NCBI GenBank assembly: GCA_022865845.1
Contig: JALHUC010000574.1
Coordinates: 1-5,240 of the forward strand
Length of the DNA stretch: 5,240 bases
Source: a bacterium
GTDB lineage: Bacteria > BMS3Abin14
Direction: 5' to 3'
Shown here: positions 1 to 5,097 of the stretch, one piece after another
Position numbering within the stretch: position 1 is the first letter of the stretch
Layout: every line of letters starts with the position of its first letter
Position numbers and translations under genes: made by a program
The notes under the pieces: model-generated
Told to the model about the DNA's origin: nothing
What the model saw: the letters and a program-made list of their open reading frames with translations, nothing else
The model's database searches: none

Positions 1-192
1 CACTTTAACGACCCTGGCCAGGTCACCGATGATCTTTTCGTGGTGCTCTTCCTCTATAGCCAGCTCCATCCACAGGGAGCTTATGGACTTCCATTTTTCA
101 GAGCACGCCAGGTAATAGGCAGCCATGGCTGACTCGAGATGGCAGAGGTCTTCCAGGGTCTGAAGTATCTGGTTGGTTCCGGTTTTGTTCAT
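1..192 (-). CDS. Ferritin-like (rubrerythrin-type) protein, N-terminal part, cut by window edge
   Basis: The minus strand from the ATG at 190-192 stays open for 64 codons to the window edge. The product begins MNKTGTNQILQTLEDLCHLE and reads as two amphipathic helices. It contains LCHLESAMAAYY (residues 16-27) and AIEEEHHEKI (residues 45-54). A Glu in helix 1 (E20) followed by an E-x-x-H motif in helix 2 (E47/E48 with H50/H51) is the usual spacing of di-iron ligands in the ferritin/rubrerythrin superfamily. Members handle peroxide, iron or other redox chemistry in the cytoplasm; which activity applies here cannot be told from half a protein. There is no clear Shine-Dalgarno before the ATG, and a TATAAT box ends only 9 nt upstream, so the message may be nearly leaderless. 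The C-terminal half, with the second ligand pair, lies outside the window. Confidence 0.7.
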   Translation of the reverse strand, partial: MNKTGTNQILQTLEDLCHLESAMAAYYLACSEKWKSISSLWMELAIEEEHHEKIIGDLARVVKV

Positions 193-201
193 GGTGACAA
201 G

Positions 202-231
202 ATTATACAACAATCCGCGTCCTGTAGTGAA
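202..231 (-). promoter_or_regulatory. Candidate promoter for the ferritin-like gene
   Basis: On the minus strand a perfect -10 box TATAAT lies at 207-202, with a 4/6 -35 match TTCACT at 231-226 and an 18-bp spacer. Transcription would begin about at the ATG (190-192), implying a leaderless or very short-leader mRNA. That agrees with the missing Shine-Dalgarno. The -35 is weak, so this is a prediction from the -10 box and position. Confidence 0.4.
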
Positions 232-260
232 ATTTCCAAAAGATAAAAGCCTGGAATCTT

Positions 261-312
261 TAAACGCAGAGGCTGTCACGCCTCTGGCGTGACAGGCTTC
301 GGACGCAGAGGA
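261..312 (+). repeat. CGCAGAG repeat with embedded hairpin, copy A
   Basis: The copy starts TAAACGCAGAGG (261-272) and ends GGACGCAGAGGA (301-312). Between these two CGCAGAG cores sits a perfect 10-bp hairpin with a 3-nt loop (273-282 pairing with 286-295, loop TCT). Positions 275-312 match 2248-2285 at 36 of 38 bases. The 12 bases at 261-272 are an inverted match (11/12) to 433-444, so copies A and B form an inverted pair around about 100 bp of non-coding DNA. No T-tract follows the hairpin, so it is not a classical terminator. Confidence 0.8.
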
Positions 313-413
313 AGTCTCAAGCAAAGGGGAAGCTCGTATTTTTAAATGCTGTTTTTATCGCTATTATTGTAAACGTTCCTTCCCCCTGATCCCAGAATTT
401 AGGTTTTGATTTT

Positions 414-444
414 CCTCCGCGTCTCTCTGCGTCCTCTGCGGTTA
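414..444 (-). repeat. CGCAGAG repeat, copy B (inverted relative to copy A)
   Basis: On the minus strand this reads as about three degenerate units of the type CCGCAGAGGA. It matches the copy at 2747-2777 in 27 of 31 bases without gaps. Its outer end, TAACCGCAGAGG on the minus strand, mirrors the outer end of copy A at 261-272 in 11 of 12 bases. Confidence 0.75.
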
Positions 445-467
445 GACAGCTTTTGCCTTTCTTTTAC

Positions 468-495
468 GTTCTACATTCTAGGTTCTACATTCCAG
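468..495 (+). repeat. Two 14-bp direct repeats, GTTCTACATTCYAG
   Basis: GTTCTACATTCTAG (468-481) is followed directly by GTTCTACATTCCAG (482-495), a 13/14 match. They end 19 bp before the polX start codon. This is low-complexity intergenic sequence; no regulatory role is evident. Confidence 0.7.
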
Positions 496-514
496 GTTGT
501 GCTAAATTGGCCCC

Positions 515-2227
515 ATGGATAAAAAAGCCATCTCCAACGCTCTCGATGAAGCCTCCGTTCTCATGGAACTCGCCGGGGACAACCCCTTCAGGGTACGGGC
601 TTACAGCAACGCGTCACGCATCGTGCGGGCCTACGCCGGGGACCTTGCAGAGGCAGTTGCCGATGGATCCATCCGCTCCATTAAGGGGATCGGTCCCAAC
701 ATCGCGGCCAACATTGCAGAGCTGCTGGAATCTGATGATCCAGTTTTTCTACAAGAACTTAGATCCCGATTCCCCGAAGGTGTCCTGGGCATGCTACGCA
801 TTTCGGGGCTGGGCCCGAAAAAGATCAAGGCCCTCATGGAGGAACTCAACATAACCTCCATAGGAGAACTGGAGTACGCATGCAAGGAAAACAGGCTTCT
901 TGATCTTCCCGGGTTCGGGGCCAAGACCCAGGAGAATATCCTCAAAGGGATCGCCAGCCTGACGGCCTATGCCGGACGATACCTGGCTGATGCTGTCAGA
1001 GCCGAGGCCGACCAGATAGCGGAGGCTCTGCGTGCGGTGAAGGGTGCGAAGCGGGTGGAAGTGGCCGGCTCTTTGCGCCGCCGCAAGGAAGTCGTTAAAG
1101 ATATGGACCTGGTAGCTTCCGGCAAACCTGGTCCCCTCATGGACGCGGTGGCGGCCCACCCCCTTGTGGAGGAGGTCACTGCCCGTGGGGATACCAAGCT
1201 AACAGCTCACCTGAAGTCTGGCCTCAACCTGGATCTGAGGGTCGTTCCGGATTTGTCGTTCCCCTATGCCCTTCAGCATTTTTCCGGGAGCAAAGAACAC
1301 AACATCGCATTAAGGGCCAGGGCCCACGCATTGGAACTCAAGTCCAACGAGTACGGACTGTTCAAAGGAGAAAAGAACATCCCGTGCAAGGGTGAAGAAG
1401 ATATCTATAAAAAACTCGGGCTGGCCTACATCCCTCCGGAGCTTCGGGAGGATATGGGGGAGCTTGCGGCTGCTGAAACGGGTGAACTTCCGGTGCTGGT
1501 AGAGCCTGGTGATCTGAAGGGCGCCCTGCATGTGCACACTATCGCCAGTGACGGGTCCGCAACTTTAGAGGAGATGGTACAGGCGGCGCGGGACCTGGGC
1601 CTTTCCTACATCGGGATCACCGAACACTCCACCTCGGCCCGCTATGCCCGGGGCCTGGAACCGGAGAGGGTGGCGCAGGAGGCTGACCTCATTGACAGAC
1701 TAAACAGCAAGATGAACGATTTTACCATCTTCAAAGGCATCGAGTCTGACATCTTGCCCGACGGTTCCCTGGATTACCCCGACGAGGTCCTGGCTTCCTT
1801 CGACTTCGTCATCGGTTCGGTACACTCTGGTTTCACCATGCCCGAAAATGAGATGACAGCGAGGATCTGCCGGGCTCTGGAAAACCCGTACCTGGATGTT
1901 CTGGGACATCCCACGGGACGGCTGCTGCTCACCCGTGAGCCTTATGCGGTGGACATGGAACAGGTTCTTGAGTGCGCCGCAAAGCATGGTAAGGACATTG
2001 AACTGAACGCTCATCCTTATCGTCTCGACATCGACTGGCGGCTCCTGCCCCAGGCGAAGAAGCTGGGGATAAAGATAGCGATCAACCCTGACGCCCACAG
2101 CACGGCGGACCTGGGTTATACGTTTTACGGCCTCGGCGCCGCGCGGAAAGGGTGGCTTGAGAAGGGGGATGTTTTGAACTGCCTGTCTGCAGATGAGTTG
2201 AAAGCGTATTTCCGTAAAAGGCGGTAA
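515..2227 (+). CDS. polX: DNA polymerase/3'-5' exonuclease PolX with C-terminal PHP domain
   Basis: The 570-residue product has the usual length and layout of bacterial PolX, a cytoplasmic gap-filling polymerase of base excision repair. The N-terminal 8-kDa-like and fingers part carries helix-hairpin-helix motifs at about 56-70 (IKGIGPNIAANI), 96-111 and 131-143 (LPGFGAKTQENI). The palm follows, with GSLRRRKE at 185-192, the catalytic pair D196-x-D198 (KDMDLV), the third acidic residue D240 (LDLRVV) and the SGSKEHN motif at 257-263. The PHP metallophosphoesterase domain starts near residue 333 and keeps all expected metal ligands: H339, H341, D346, H371, E410, H437, H465, D526 and H528. Residues 497-505 read LNAHPYRLD, where many relatives as I recall them have LNANP; this is a small variation near the active site. 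The start matches the typical N-terminus (MDKK...ENPFRVRAY type), although the upstream bases show no good Shine-Dalgarno. The C-terminal KAYFRKRR ends the protein only 6 bp before a repeat begins. Confidence 0.96.
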   Translation: MDKKAISNALDEASVLMELAGDNPFRVRAYSNASRIVRAYAGDLAEAVADGSIRSIKGIGPNIAANIAELLESDDPVFLQELRSRFPEGVLGMLRISGLGPKKIKALMEELNITSIGELEYACKENRLLDLPGFGAKTQENILKGIASLTAYAGRYLADAVRAEADQIAEALRAVKGAKRVEVAGSLRRRKEVVKDMDLVASGKPGPLMDAVAAHPLVEEVTARGDTKLTAHLKSGLNLDLRVVPDLSFPYALQHFSGSKEHNIALRARAHALELKSNEYGLFKGEKNIPCKGEEDIYKKLGLAYIPPELREDMGELAAAETGELPVLVEPGDLKGALHVHTIASDGSATLEEMVQAARDLGLSYIGITEHSTSARYARGLEPERVAQEADLIDRLNSKMNDFTIFKGIESDILPDGSLDYPDEVLASFDFVIGSVHSGFTMPENEMTARICRALENPYLDVLGHPTGRLLLTREPYAVDMEQVLECAAKHGKDIELNAHPYRLDIDWRLLPQAKKLGIKIAINPDAHSTADLGYTFYGLGAARKGWLEKGDVLNCLSADELKAYFRKRR

Positions 2228-2233
2228 AGTCTC

Positions 2234-2285
2234 TAACCGCGGAGTACGTCACGCCTTTGGCGTGACAGGCTGCGGACGCAGAGGA
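2234..2285 (+). repeat. CGCAGAG repeat with embedded hairpin, copy C
   Basis: It begins with TAACCGCGGAGT (2234-2245), which is mirrored by 2766-2777 in 11 of 12 bases. Positions 2248-2285 match 275-312 of copy A in 36 of 38 bases. They include an 8-bp perfect hairpin (2248-2255 pairing with 2259-2266, loop TTT) followed by GGACGCAGAGGA. It lies between the convergent ends of polX and the GxxExxY gene, where it could slow transcription from both sides, but it lacks a T-tract on either strand. Confidence 0.8.
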
Positions 2286-2288
2286 GAT

Positions 2289-2714
2289 CTAAAAATTGTT
2301 AACTATTCGTTTTAGGCCTTGTTTCAGATGAGGAACATTGAAATTGATTAAAAGACCAAGTTTTATATGGCTTAATTTCAAGTACGCTAGAATCTGGGCA
2401 GTGTGGACCCGGGTCAACGACTCGACTGCCTTGAGTTCTACTATTATCGAATCCTCAACAATCAGGTCAACCCTGTAACCGGCGTCTAGAAGGATGCCTT
2501 TATATTTGACTGGTAAATAAACTTGGGATTTTACATTTATCCCGTGGCATTCAAGTTCATGGGCGAGACATATCTCGTAAGTGCTCTCCAACAATCCCGG
2601 ACCGAGAGCCGTGTGAACCTGCATAGCTGCGCCTATTATTTCCCCGGCAAGGATGTTTAATTTGTGTTGAGTAAAATCTGTTACATCGTTCATGTTTAAG
2701 TTCGTTGCAATCAT
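2289..2714 (-). CDS. GxxExxY family protein, PD-(D/E)XK nuclease-like
   Basis: The 141-residue product carries the family signature GLLESTY (residues 40-46: G40, E43, Y46) after an [15 protein letters not shown] stretch. It then has D83 in YRVDLIV and E93-x-K95 in IVELKAVE, the layout of a PD-(D/E)XK nuclease core. It ends with AQILAYLKL and GLLINFNV, also typical. Members are small cytoplasmic proteins of about 125-140 residues; a nuclease activity is predicted from the fold, and the biological role is unknown. The start at 2714 has no clear Shine-Dalgarno. M8 (2693) is an alternative giving 134 residues. The gene is richer in A and T than polX and nth, runs against them, and lies between inverted CGCAGAG repeats, all of which suggest separate acquisition. 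Confidence 0.9.
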   Translation of the reverse strand: MIATNLNMNDVTDFTQHKLNILAGEIIGAAMQVHTALGPGLLESTYEICLAHELECHGINVKSQVYLPVKYKGILLDAGYRVDLIVEDSIIVELKAVESLTRVHTAQILAYLKLSHIKLGLLINFNVPHLKQGLKRIVNNF

Positions 2715-2746
2715 CTTGCCAATTCCGTAAGTTGATGTTGTTTCTA

Positions 2747-2777
2747 CCTCCGCGTTCCTCTGCGGACTCTGCGGTTA
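2747..2777 (-). repeat. CGCAGAG repeat, copy D (inverted relative to copy C)
   Basis: On the minus strand it reads as about three units of the type CCGCAGAGT/CCGCAGAGGAA/CGCGGAGG. It matches copy B (414-444) at 27 of 31 bases. It closes the block that holds the GxxExxY gene and ends 20 bp before the nth start codon, so it lies within the likely nth leader. Confidence 0.75.
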
Positions 2778-2797
2778 AAAGGGTTTAGGTGTGATAT

Positions 2798-3442
2798 ATG
2801 GCAGAAAGCCTTAAGAAGAAATCTGAACGGGCAGTGAAGATCGATAACATCCTCAGCCAACGTTATCCCAACGACACCGCCCTCCGGTTCGACAGCACCC
2901 TCCAGCTGCTGGTCGCGACCATCCTTTCCGCCCAATGCACCGACGCCCAGGTGAACAAGGTGACTCCAGGGTTGTTCAAAAAATACCCGGATGCGAAGGC
3001 CTTCGCTGCAGCTGACAATGAAGAACAGGAGCAGATGATCTTCTCCACCGGGTTCTACCGGCAGAAAGCCAAGTCCATCAAGGGTTGCAGTCAGGCCATC
3101 GTGGAAAAGTTTGGAGGTGAGGTGCCCCGTACTCTGAACGAGATGGTGACCCTGCCCGGAGTGGGACGGAAGACGGGTAACCTTGTTCTGGGCATCGCCG
3201 AAGGCATACCGGGGGTTGTGGTGGACACCCACGTTACGAGGCTGGCGGGCCGCATGGGGCTGACGGTAAACAAAAATCCGGAAAAGATCGAAAAGGACAT
3301 CAACGCGCTTTTGCCGCCGGAGCGATGGATGGCCATCTCCAGTGAGCTGATCTATTTAGGCAGGGAATTTTGTCCTGCGAGAAAGCCTAAGTGCGGGGAG
3401 TGCCCGGTCAATGATCATTGCCCGAAGATCGGGGTAGGATAA
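2798..3442 (+). CDS. nth: Endonuclease III (DNA glycosylase/AP lyase)
   Basis: The 214-residue product has normal length for Nth, the cytoplasmic base-excision-repair enzyme that removes oxidised pyrimidines and nicks the abasic site. Visible marks are the conserved LLVATILSAQCTD (residues 37-49), the helix-hairpin-helix LPGVGRKTGN (119-128) with the catalytic lysine K125, and VVDTHVTRL (141-149) with the catalytic aspartate D143. Near the C-terminus are four cysteines spaced C-x6-C-x2-C-x5-C (C192, C199, C202, C208), which bind the 4Fe-4S cluster. An AGGTG Shine-Dalgarno at 2787-2791 lies 6 nt before the ATG and supports this start. It follows polX on the same strand and belongs to the same repair pathway, but the GxxExxY unit lies between them. 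No frame damage is seen. Confidence 0.97.
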   Translation: MAESLKKKSERAVKIDNILSQRYPNDTALRFDSTLQLLVATILSAQCTDAQVNKVTPGLFKKYPDAKAFAAADNEEQEQMIFSTGFYRQKAKSIKGCSQAIVEKFGGEVPRTLNEMVTLPGVGRKTGNLVLGIAEGIPGVVVDTHVTRLAGRMGLTVNKNPEKIEKDINALLPPERWMAISSELIYLGREFCPARKPKCGECPVNDHCPKIGVG

Positions 3443-3448
3443 TAATCA

Positions 3449-3480
3449 GACACGGAGACACGGGGACACGGAGACATGGA
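3449..3480 (+). repeat. Four 8-bp tandem repeats, GACACGGA type
   Basis: Four consecutive units read GACACGGA, GACACGGG, GACACGGA and GACATGGA, starting 7 bp after the nth stop codon. They are mirrored by a second four-unit array at 3495-3526 on the other strand, 14 bp away. Confidence 0.85.
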
Positions 3481-3494
3481 GATTTGGACCTTTC

Positions 3495-3526
3495 CCCGCG
3501 TCACCGAGTCTTCGCGTCACCGCGTC
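3495..3526 (-). repeat. Four 8-bp tandem repeats, inverted partner array
   Basis: On the minus strand the four units read GACGCGGT, GACGCGAA, GACTCGGT and GACGCGGG. Against the array at 3449-3480 they match in 22 of 32 positions in register, so the pair can fold into an imperfect hairpin of about 32 bp with a 14-nt loop. The stop codon of the minus-strand beta-helix remnant (3525-3527) lies at the outer edge. The structure sits between the convergent ends of nth and that remnant. Confidence 0.8.
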
Positions 3527-3782
3527 ATGGCAAGAGGATGACTCTCCCCAAGTCCGGGTCATCCTCTTTGTCGAAGACGAGGTCTTCTACAACCATACCC
3601 TCCGGTACCTCAAACTCTCCTCCCGCAACCTCCACATCCCCGGTAACGTGTATCCCCAGTTTGATGTGATAATCGCGGCTGGCTTGAAAGGTGTTACCGG
3701 TGAGGGTGACATTTTTCGGGTTGTCGGTGATGAAGATCCCGGTTGCGTTGGAGTCGAAGAGGTTGCCATCGCAATAGTATTC
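3525..3782 (-). pseudogene. C-terminal remnant of a right-handed beta-helix protein
   Basis: A minus-strand frame of 85 codons ends at the TGA at 3525-3527 and is closed upstream by an in-frame TAA at 3783-3785. It has no start codon near its beginning; the first in-frame ATG comes about three quarters of the way through. The translation holds DGNLFDSNATGIFITD (residues 5-20) and NVTLTGNTF (24-32). The two GN-x-F turns (6-9 and 29-32) are 23 residues apart, the spacing of coils in PbH1-type parallel beta-helix proteins, many of which are secreted or bind or cleave polysaccharides. The tail is acidic (DKEDDPDLG) and ends VILLP. The lack of a start and the direct position behind the permease gene point to a truncated gene. 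A short functional protein using a rare start cannot be excluded. Confidence 0.6.
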
Positions 3783-3803
3783 TTAATGGCTCTGATTTCC
3801 GCC

Positions 3804-4559
3804 TTACAGAAGCGCCATGACGCCTTCCGCTCCAACCTTGATCGCGATTCCGATAATGACCACGGCGACCAACAGCCGAATTGTTTTCGGATTTGCATGA
3901 CCGGATGCCCAGATCCCTCCAAGCCTTGCTCCCACAAAGGCTGCTCCGGTTAGCAGGATGGCAGCTTTGATCGGAAAGTCAGCGGTTGGAAGGTGAAACA
4001 TGAAGGCCGTGAATGTGCAGATGGTGACGACTAGAGCTGTGGTTCCTACAGCCTCCTTGACAGGGTAACCGCTGGCCAGCAGTACCGGTGCCAGAAGAAA
4101 ACCTCCTCCGACACCTATAAGGGTACTAAAGAACCCCATGAAAAAACCTACCAGAAGAGTAAGTCCCATTGTAAGAGCGTATTTGTGATGCTGATGAACA
4201 GTTGGTTCCCCTGAACGAAGGGCACGTATCGCTACGTAAAAGGCGGCGGCGGCAAGAATGATCTTTGCGTAGCTGACAGGGAAGATGTGCAGGGCATAGA
4301 TACCGAAAGGGGCGCCCAGGATAACGGTGCTGGCAGCGGCAAGGCCTGTGCCCTTGTGGACAAGACCCATGCGGGCATAGGTGTAGGCGGCCCCGGCGCC
4401 CGTGGCGATGCTGAGCAGCAGCCCCATGGGAATGGCCCCTGTGGCAAAATCAAGTCCCCACCAGGAAAGGAGGGGTACGTATATGATGCCGCTGCCAAGA
4501 CCCATCATTCCGAACAGGGCGGCTGCTATCATGACCAGGATGAAGAGCAGTGCTAGCAT
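3804..4559 (-). CDS. TauE/SafE family sulfite/anion permease
   Basis: The 251-residue product is an inner-membrane protein of the TauE/SafE (formerly DUF81) family, whose members move sulfite, sulfoacetate or other small organosulfur or carboxylate anions; the substrate here is unknown. It has two internally related halves of about four membrane spans. Each opens with the family glycine motif: G20-LGSG-IIYVP (20-29) and G149-VGGG-FLLAP (149-158). A hydrophilic loop at about 113-127 with three histidines (VHQHHK) joins the halves. I place the start at M41 of the longest open frame (4557-4559). The 40 codons before it translate intergenic sequence with GTGAATA tandem repeats, and MLALLFILVMIAAALFGMMG is a normal first span. 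No good Shine-Dalgarno is visible. The stop is 21 bp from the beta-helix remnant. Confidence 0.9.
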   Translation of the reverse strand: MLALLFILVMIAAALFGMMGLGSGIIYVPLLSWWGLDFATGAIPMGLLLSIATGAGAAYTYARMGLVHKGTGLAAASTVILGAPFGIYALHIFPVSYAKIILAAAAFYVAIRALRSGEPTVHQHHKYALTMGLTLLVGFFMGFFSTLIGVGGGFLLAPVLLASGYPVKEAVGTTALVVTICTFTAFMFHLPTADFPIKAAILLTGAAFVGARLGGIWASGHANPKTIRLLVAVVIIGIAIKVGAEGVMALL

Positions 4560-4837
4560 AGCGTGACAGAGTACAGGAAAGAGCTGGCAGTGAATAGTGA
4601 ATGGTGAACAGAGAACTCGCGACTGCAAAAAGTTGAAGGTAATAAAAGCTGTAACCGTCCGTACATCACTTTTAACCACTTTCCGGTAATTTTCCCATTC
4701 TCACTCACTTGATCTAATACTCGAACTTTGCCGCACTTGTGGGGTCACGCAGTCGGGACAAAGTTTGTGAAAATTATCCCTAGTGGTGTGTTTTGTGTCG
4801 TAAAATAGGCTTTGTGCATTTTTTCTCAAAAAAATAC
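4560..4837. other. Divergent intergenic region, permease side
   Basis: No coding frame is credible here. It holds three 7-bp tandem repeats at 4590-4610 and a possible weak minus-strand promoter for the permease gene (GATAAT at 4778-4773, ACGACA at 4801-4796, 17-bp spacer), which would leave a leader of over 200 nt. An isolated TTGTGAA at 4765-4771 resembles half a Rex site but has no matching second half. The A/T-rich run at about 4818-4836 directly before the -35 box may act as an UP element. Confidence 0.5.
4590..4610 (+). repeat. Three 7-bp tandem repeats, GTGAAYR type
   Basis: GTGAATA (4590-4596), GTGAATG (4597-4603) and GTGAACA (4604-4610) follow each other directly. They lie in the spurious 5' extension of the permease frame and support its rejection as coding sequence. 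Confidence 0.75.
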
Positions 4838-4866
4838 TTGACATGGAATAGTGAGCTTGTTAAAAT
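4838..4866 (+). promoter_or_regulatory. Strong sigma70-type promoter of the microprotein operon
   Basis: A perfect -35 box TTGACA (4838-4843), a 17-bp spacer and a 5/6 -10 box TAAAAT (4861-4866) lie 55 bp before the first small gene. A/T-rich bases upstream (about 4818-4836) may strengthen it. Transcription should start near 4873. The -10 box lies inside the palindromic operator at 4855-4876, so a bound repressor would block RNA polymerase. Confidence 0.85.
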
Positions 4867-4876
4867 TTTAACAAGC
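4855..4876. promoter_or_regulatory. Rex-type operator over the -10 box
   Basis: A perfect 22-bp palindrome contains TTGTTAAAATTTTAACAA at 4857-4874. This fits TTGTTAA-N4-TTAACAA, a variant of the recognition pattern of Rex, the repressor that releases DNA when NADH is high relative to NAD+. It covers the -10 box and the probable transcription start. No rex gene is in the window, so the identity of the regulator is inferred from the site alone; another dimeric repressor is possible. Confidence 0.7.
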
Positions 4877-4906
4877 CCAAAGGATGAAACACAGGGTCTT
4901 AAGTTT

Positions 4907-4918
4907 AAGGAGGTGATC
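4907..4918 (+). promoter_or_regulatory. Extended, near-ideal Shine-Dalgarno site
   Basis: AAGGAGGTGATC is complementary to the canonical 16S rRNA 3' end over 12 bases. Its GGAGG core (4909-4913) lies 8 nt before the ATG at 4922. This fixes the start of the first microprotein and implies strong translation. Confidence 0.85.
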
Positions 4919-4921
4919 AAA

Positions 4922-5065
4922 ATGATGGAATTCCTGCTAACGATGGGTGTCATAGCCCTGGTTTTCGTTGTTGCGACCATCGTGATCGCCCTGATTTCTG
5001 GAGCGCTTATAAAGCTGAAGGAATCGGCCTTAAGGCGAAATGCGGAGAAATCTAGCCCGGAATGA
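4922..5065 (+). CDS. Single-span membrane microprotein 1
   Basis: The 47-residue product begins MMEFLLTMGVIALVFVVATI. It has one hydrophobic segment (about residues 5-30) followed by a positively charged tail, KLKESALRRNAEKSSPE. The positive-inside rule predicts an outer N-terminus and a cytoplasmic C-terminus. The frame stays open upstream to 4793, but the exceptional Shine-Dalgarno at 4907-4918 and the promoter fix the start at 4922; a second ATG at 4925 is less well spaced. It is paralogous to the next gene (13 of the first 31 residues identical without a gap). I do not recognise the family. Its Rex-like operator suggests a link with electron transfer or fermentation, for instance as a small subunit of a membrane complex whose larger genes could lie beyond the window. 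The role is not shown by the sequence. Confidence 0.85.
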   Translation: MMEFLLTMGVIALVFVVATIVIALISGALIKLKESALRRNAEKSSPE

Positions 5066-5073
5066 TATCGGGC
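5055..5073 (+). other. Small intercistronic inverted repeat
   Basis: GCCCG (5055-5059) pairs with CGGGC (5069-5073) around a 9-nt loop that holds the stop codon of the first microprotein. It is short and has no T-tract, so it may affect mRNA stability or the ratio of the two products but is not a terminator. Confidence 0.3.
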
Positions 5074-5097
5074 CTGGAGCTTGGAGGAGGTGCTAAC

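Larger units (their letters stand above)
193..514. other. Intergenic region between the ferritin-like gene and polX
   Basis: No open frame here looks coding. The region holds the ferritin-like gene promoter (202-231), an inverted pair of CGCAGAG-type repeats (261-312 and 414-444), an AT-rich stretch between them (about 335-370), and two 14-bp direct repeats (468-495). A weak TATTAT at 362-367 could be a -10 box for polX but has no convincing -35. No strong Shine-Dalgarno precedes the polX ATG. Confidence 0.7.
2234..2777. mobile_element. Candidate small mobile or insertion unit: inverted repeats around a GxxExxY gene
   Basis: A 544-bp block is bounded by 12-bp inverted ends (TAACCGCGGAGT at 2234-2245; TAACCGCAGAGT on the minus strand at 2777-2766; 11/12 match) and holds one AT-richer gene on the minus strand. 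It separates polX from nth. No transposase is present and no target-site duplication longer than the TA at each end is visible, so any mobility would need help in trans. The same end sequence bounds a gene-free block at 261-444. The unit may instead be an ordinary gene between two intergenic repeats. Confidence 0.35.

Noticed and set aside
273..295. Hairpin as a rho-independent terminator
   Set aside because: The stem is strong but neither strand has a following T-tract; the same holds for 2248-2266.
794..1159. Minus-strand open frames inside polX (for example 794-1159, 631-945, 1700-2098)
   Set aside because: They are shadows of the polX codons, with no ribosome sites and no recognisable domains.
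261..2777. CRISPR array
   Set aside because: The repeats are few, degenerate, in both orientations and unevenly spaced, with no unique spacers of constant length and no cas genes.
3418..3669. 83-codon plus-strand open frame after nth
   Set aside because: It begins inside nth, translates the 8-bp repeats into RHGDTGTRRHGD-like periodic sequence, and is antisense to the better beta-helix frame.
3587..3937. 116-codon minus-strand open frame across the permease end
   Set aside because: It overlaps the permease and the beta-helix remnant in another frame, and its serine/proline-rich translation lacks family features.
4560..4679. 40-codon N-terminal extension of the permease frame
   Set aside because: It translates intergenic sequence with three GTGAAYR tandem repeats, has no family-like residues, and M41 begins the first membrane span.
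4765..4771. Second Rex site upstream of the promoter
   Set aside because: Only the TTGTGAA half is present; the partner half at N4 spacing is ATCCCTA, which does not fit.
4855..4876. Palindrome as a transcription terminator or an FNR site
   Set aside because: It is A/T-rich and overlaps the -10 box of a strong promoter, so termination makes no sense. FNR sites are TTGAT-N4-ATCAA, which this does not match.
4793..4921. Upstream extension of the first microprotein frame
   Set aside because: It runs through the promoter and operator, while a near-ideal Shine-Dalgarno sits 8 nt before the ATG at 4922.
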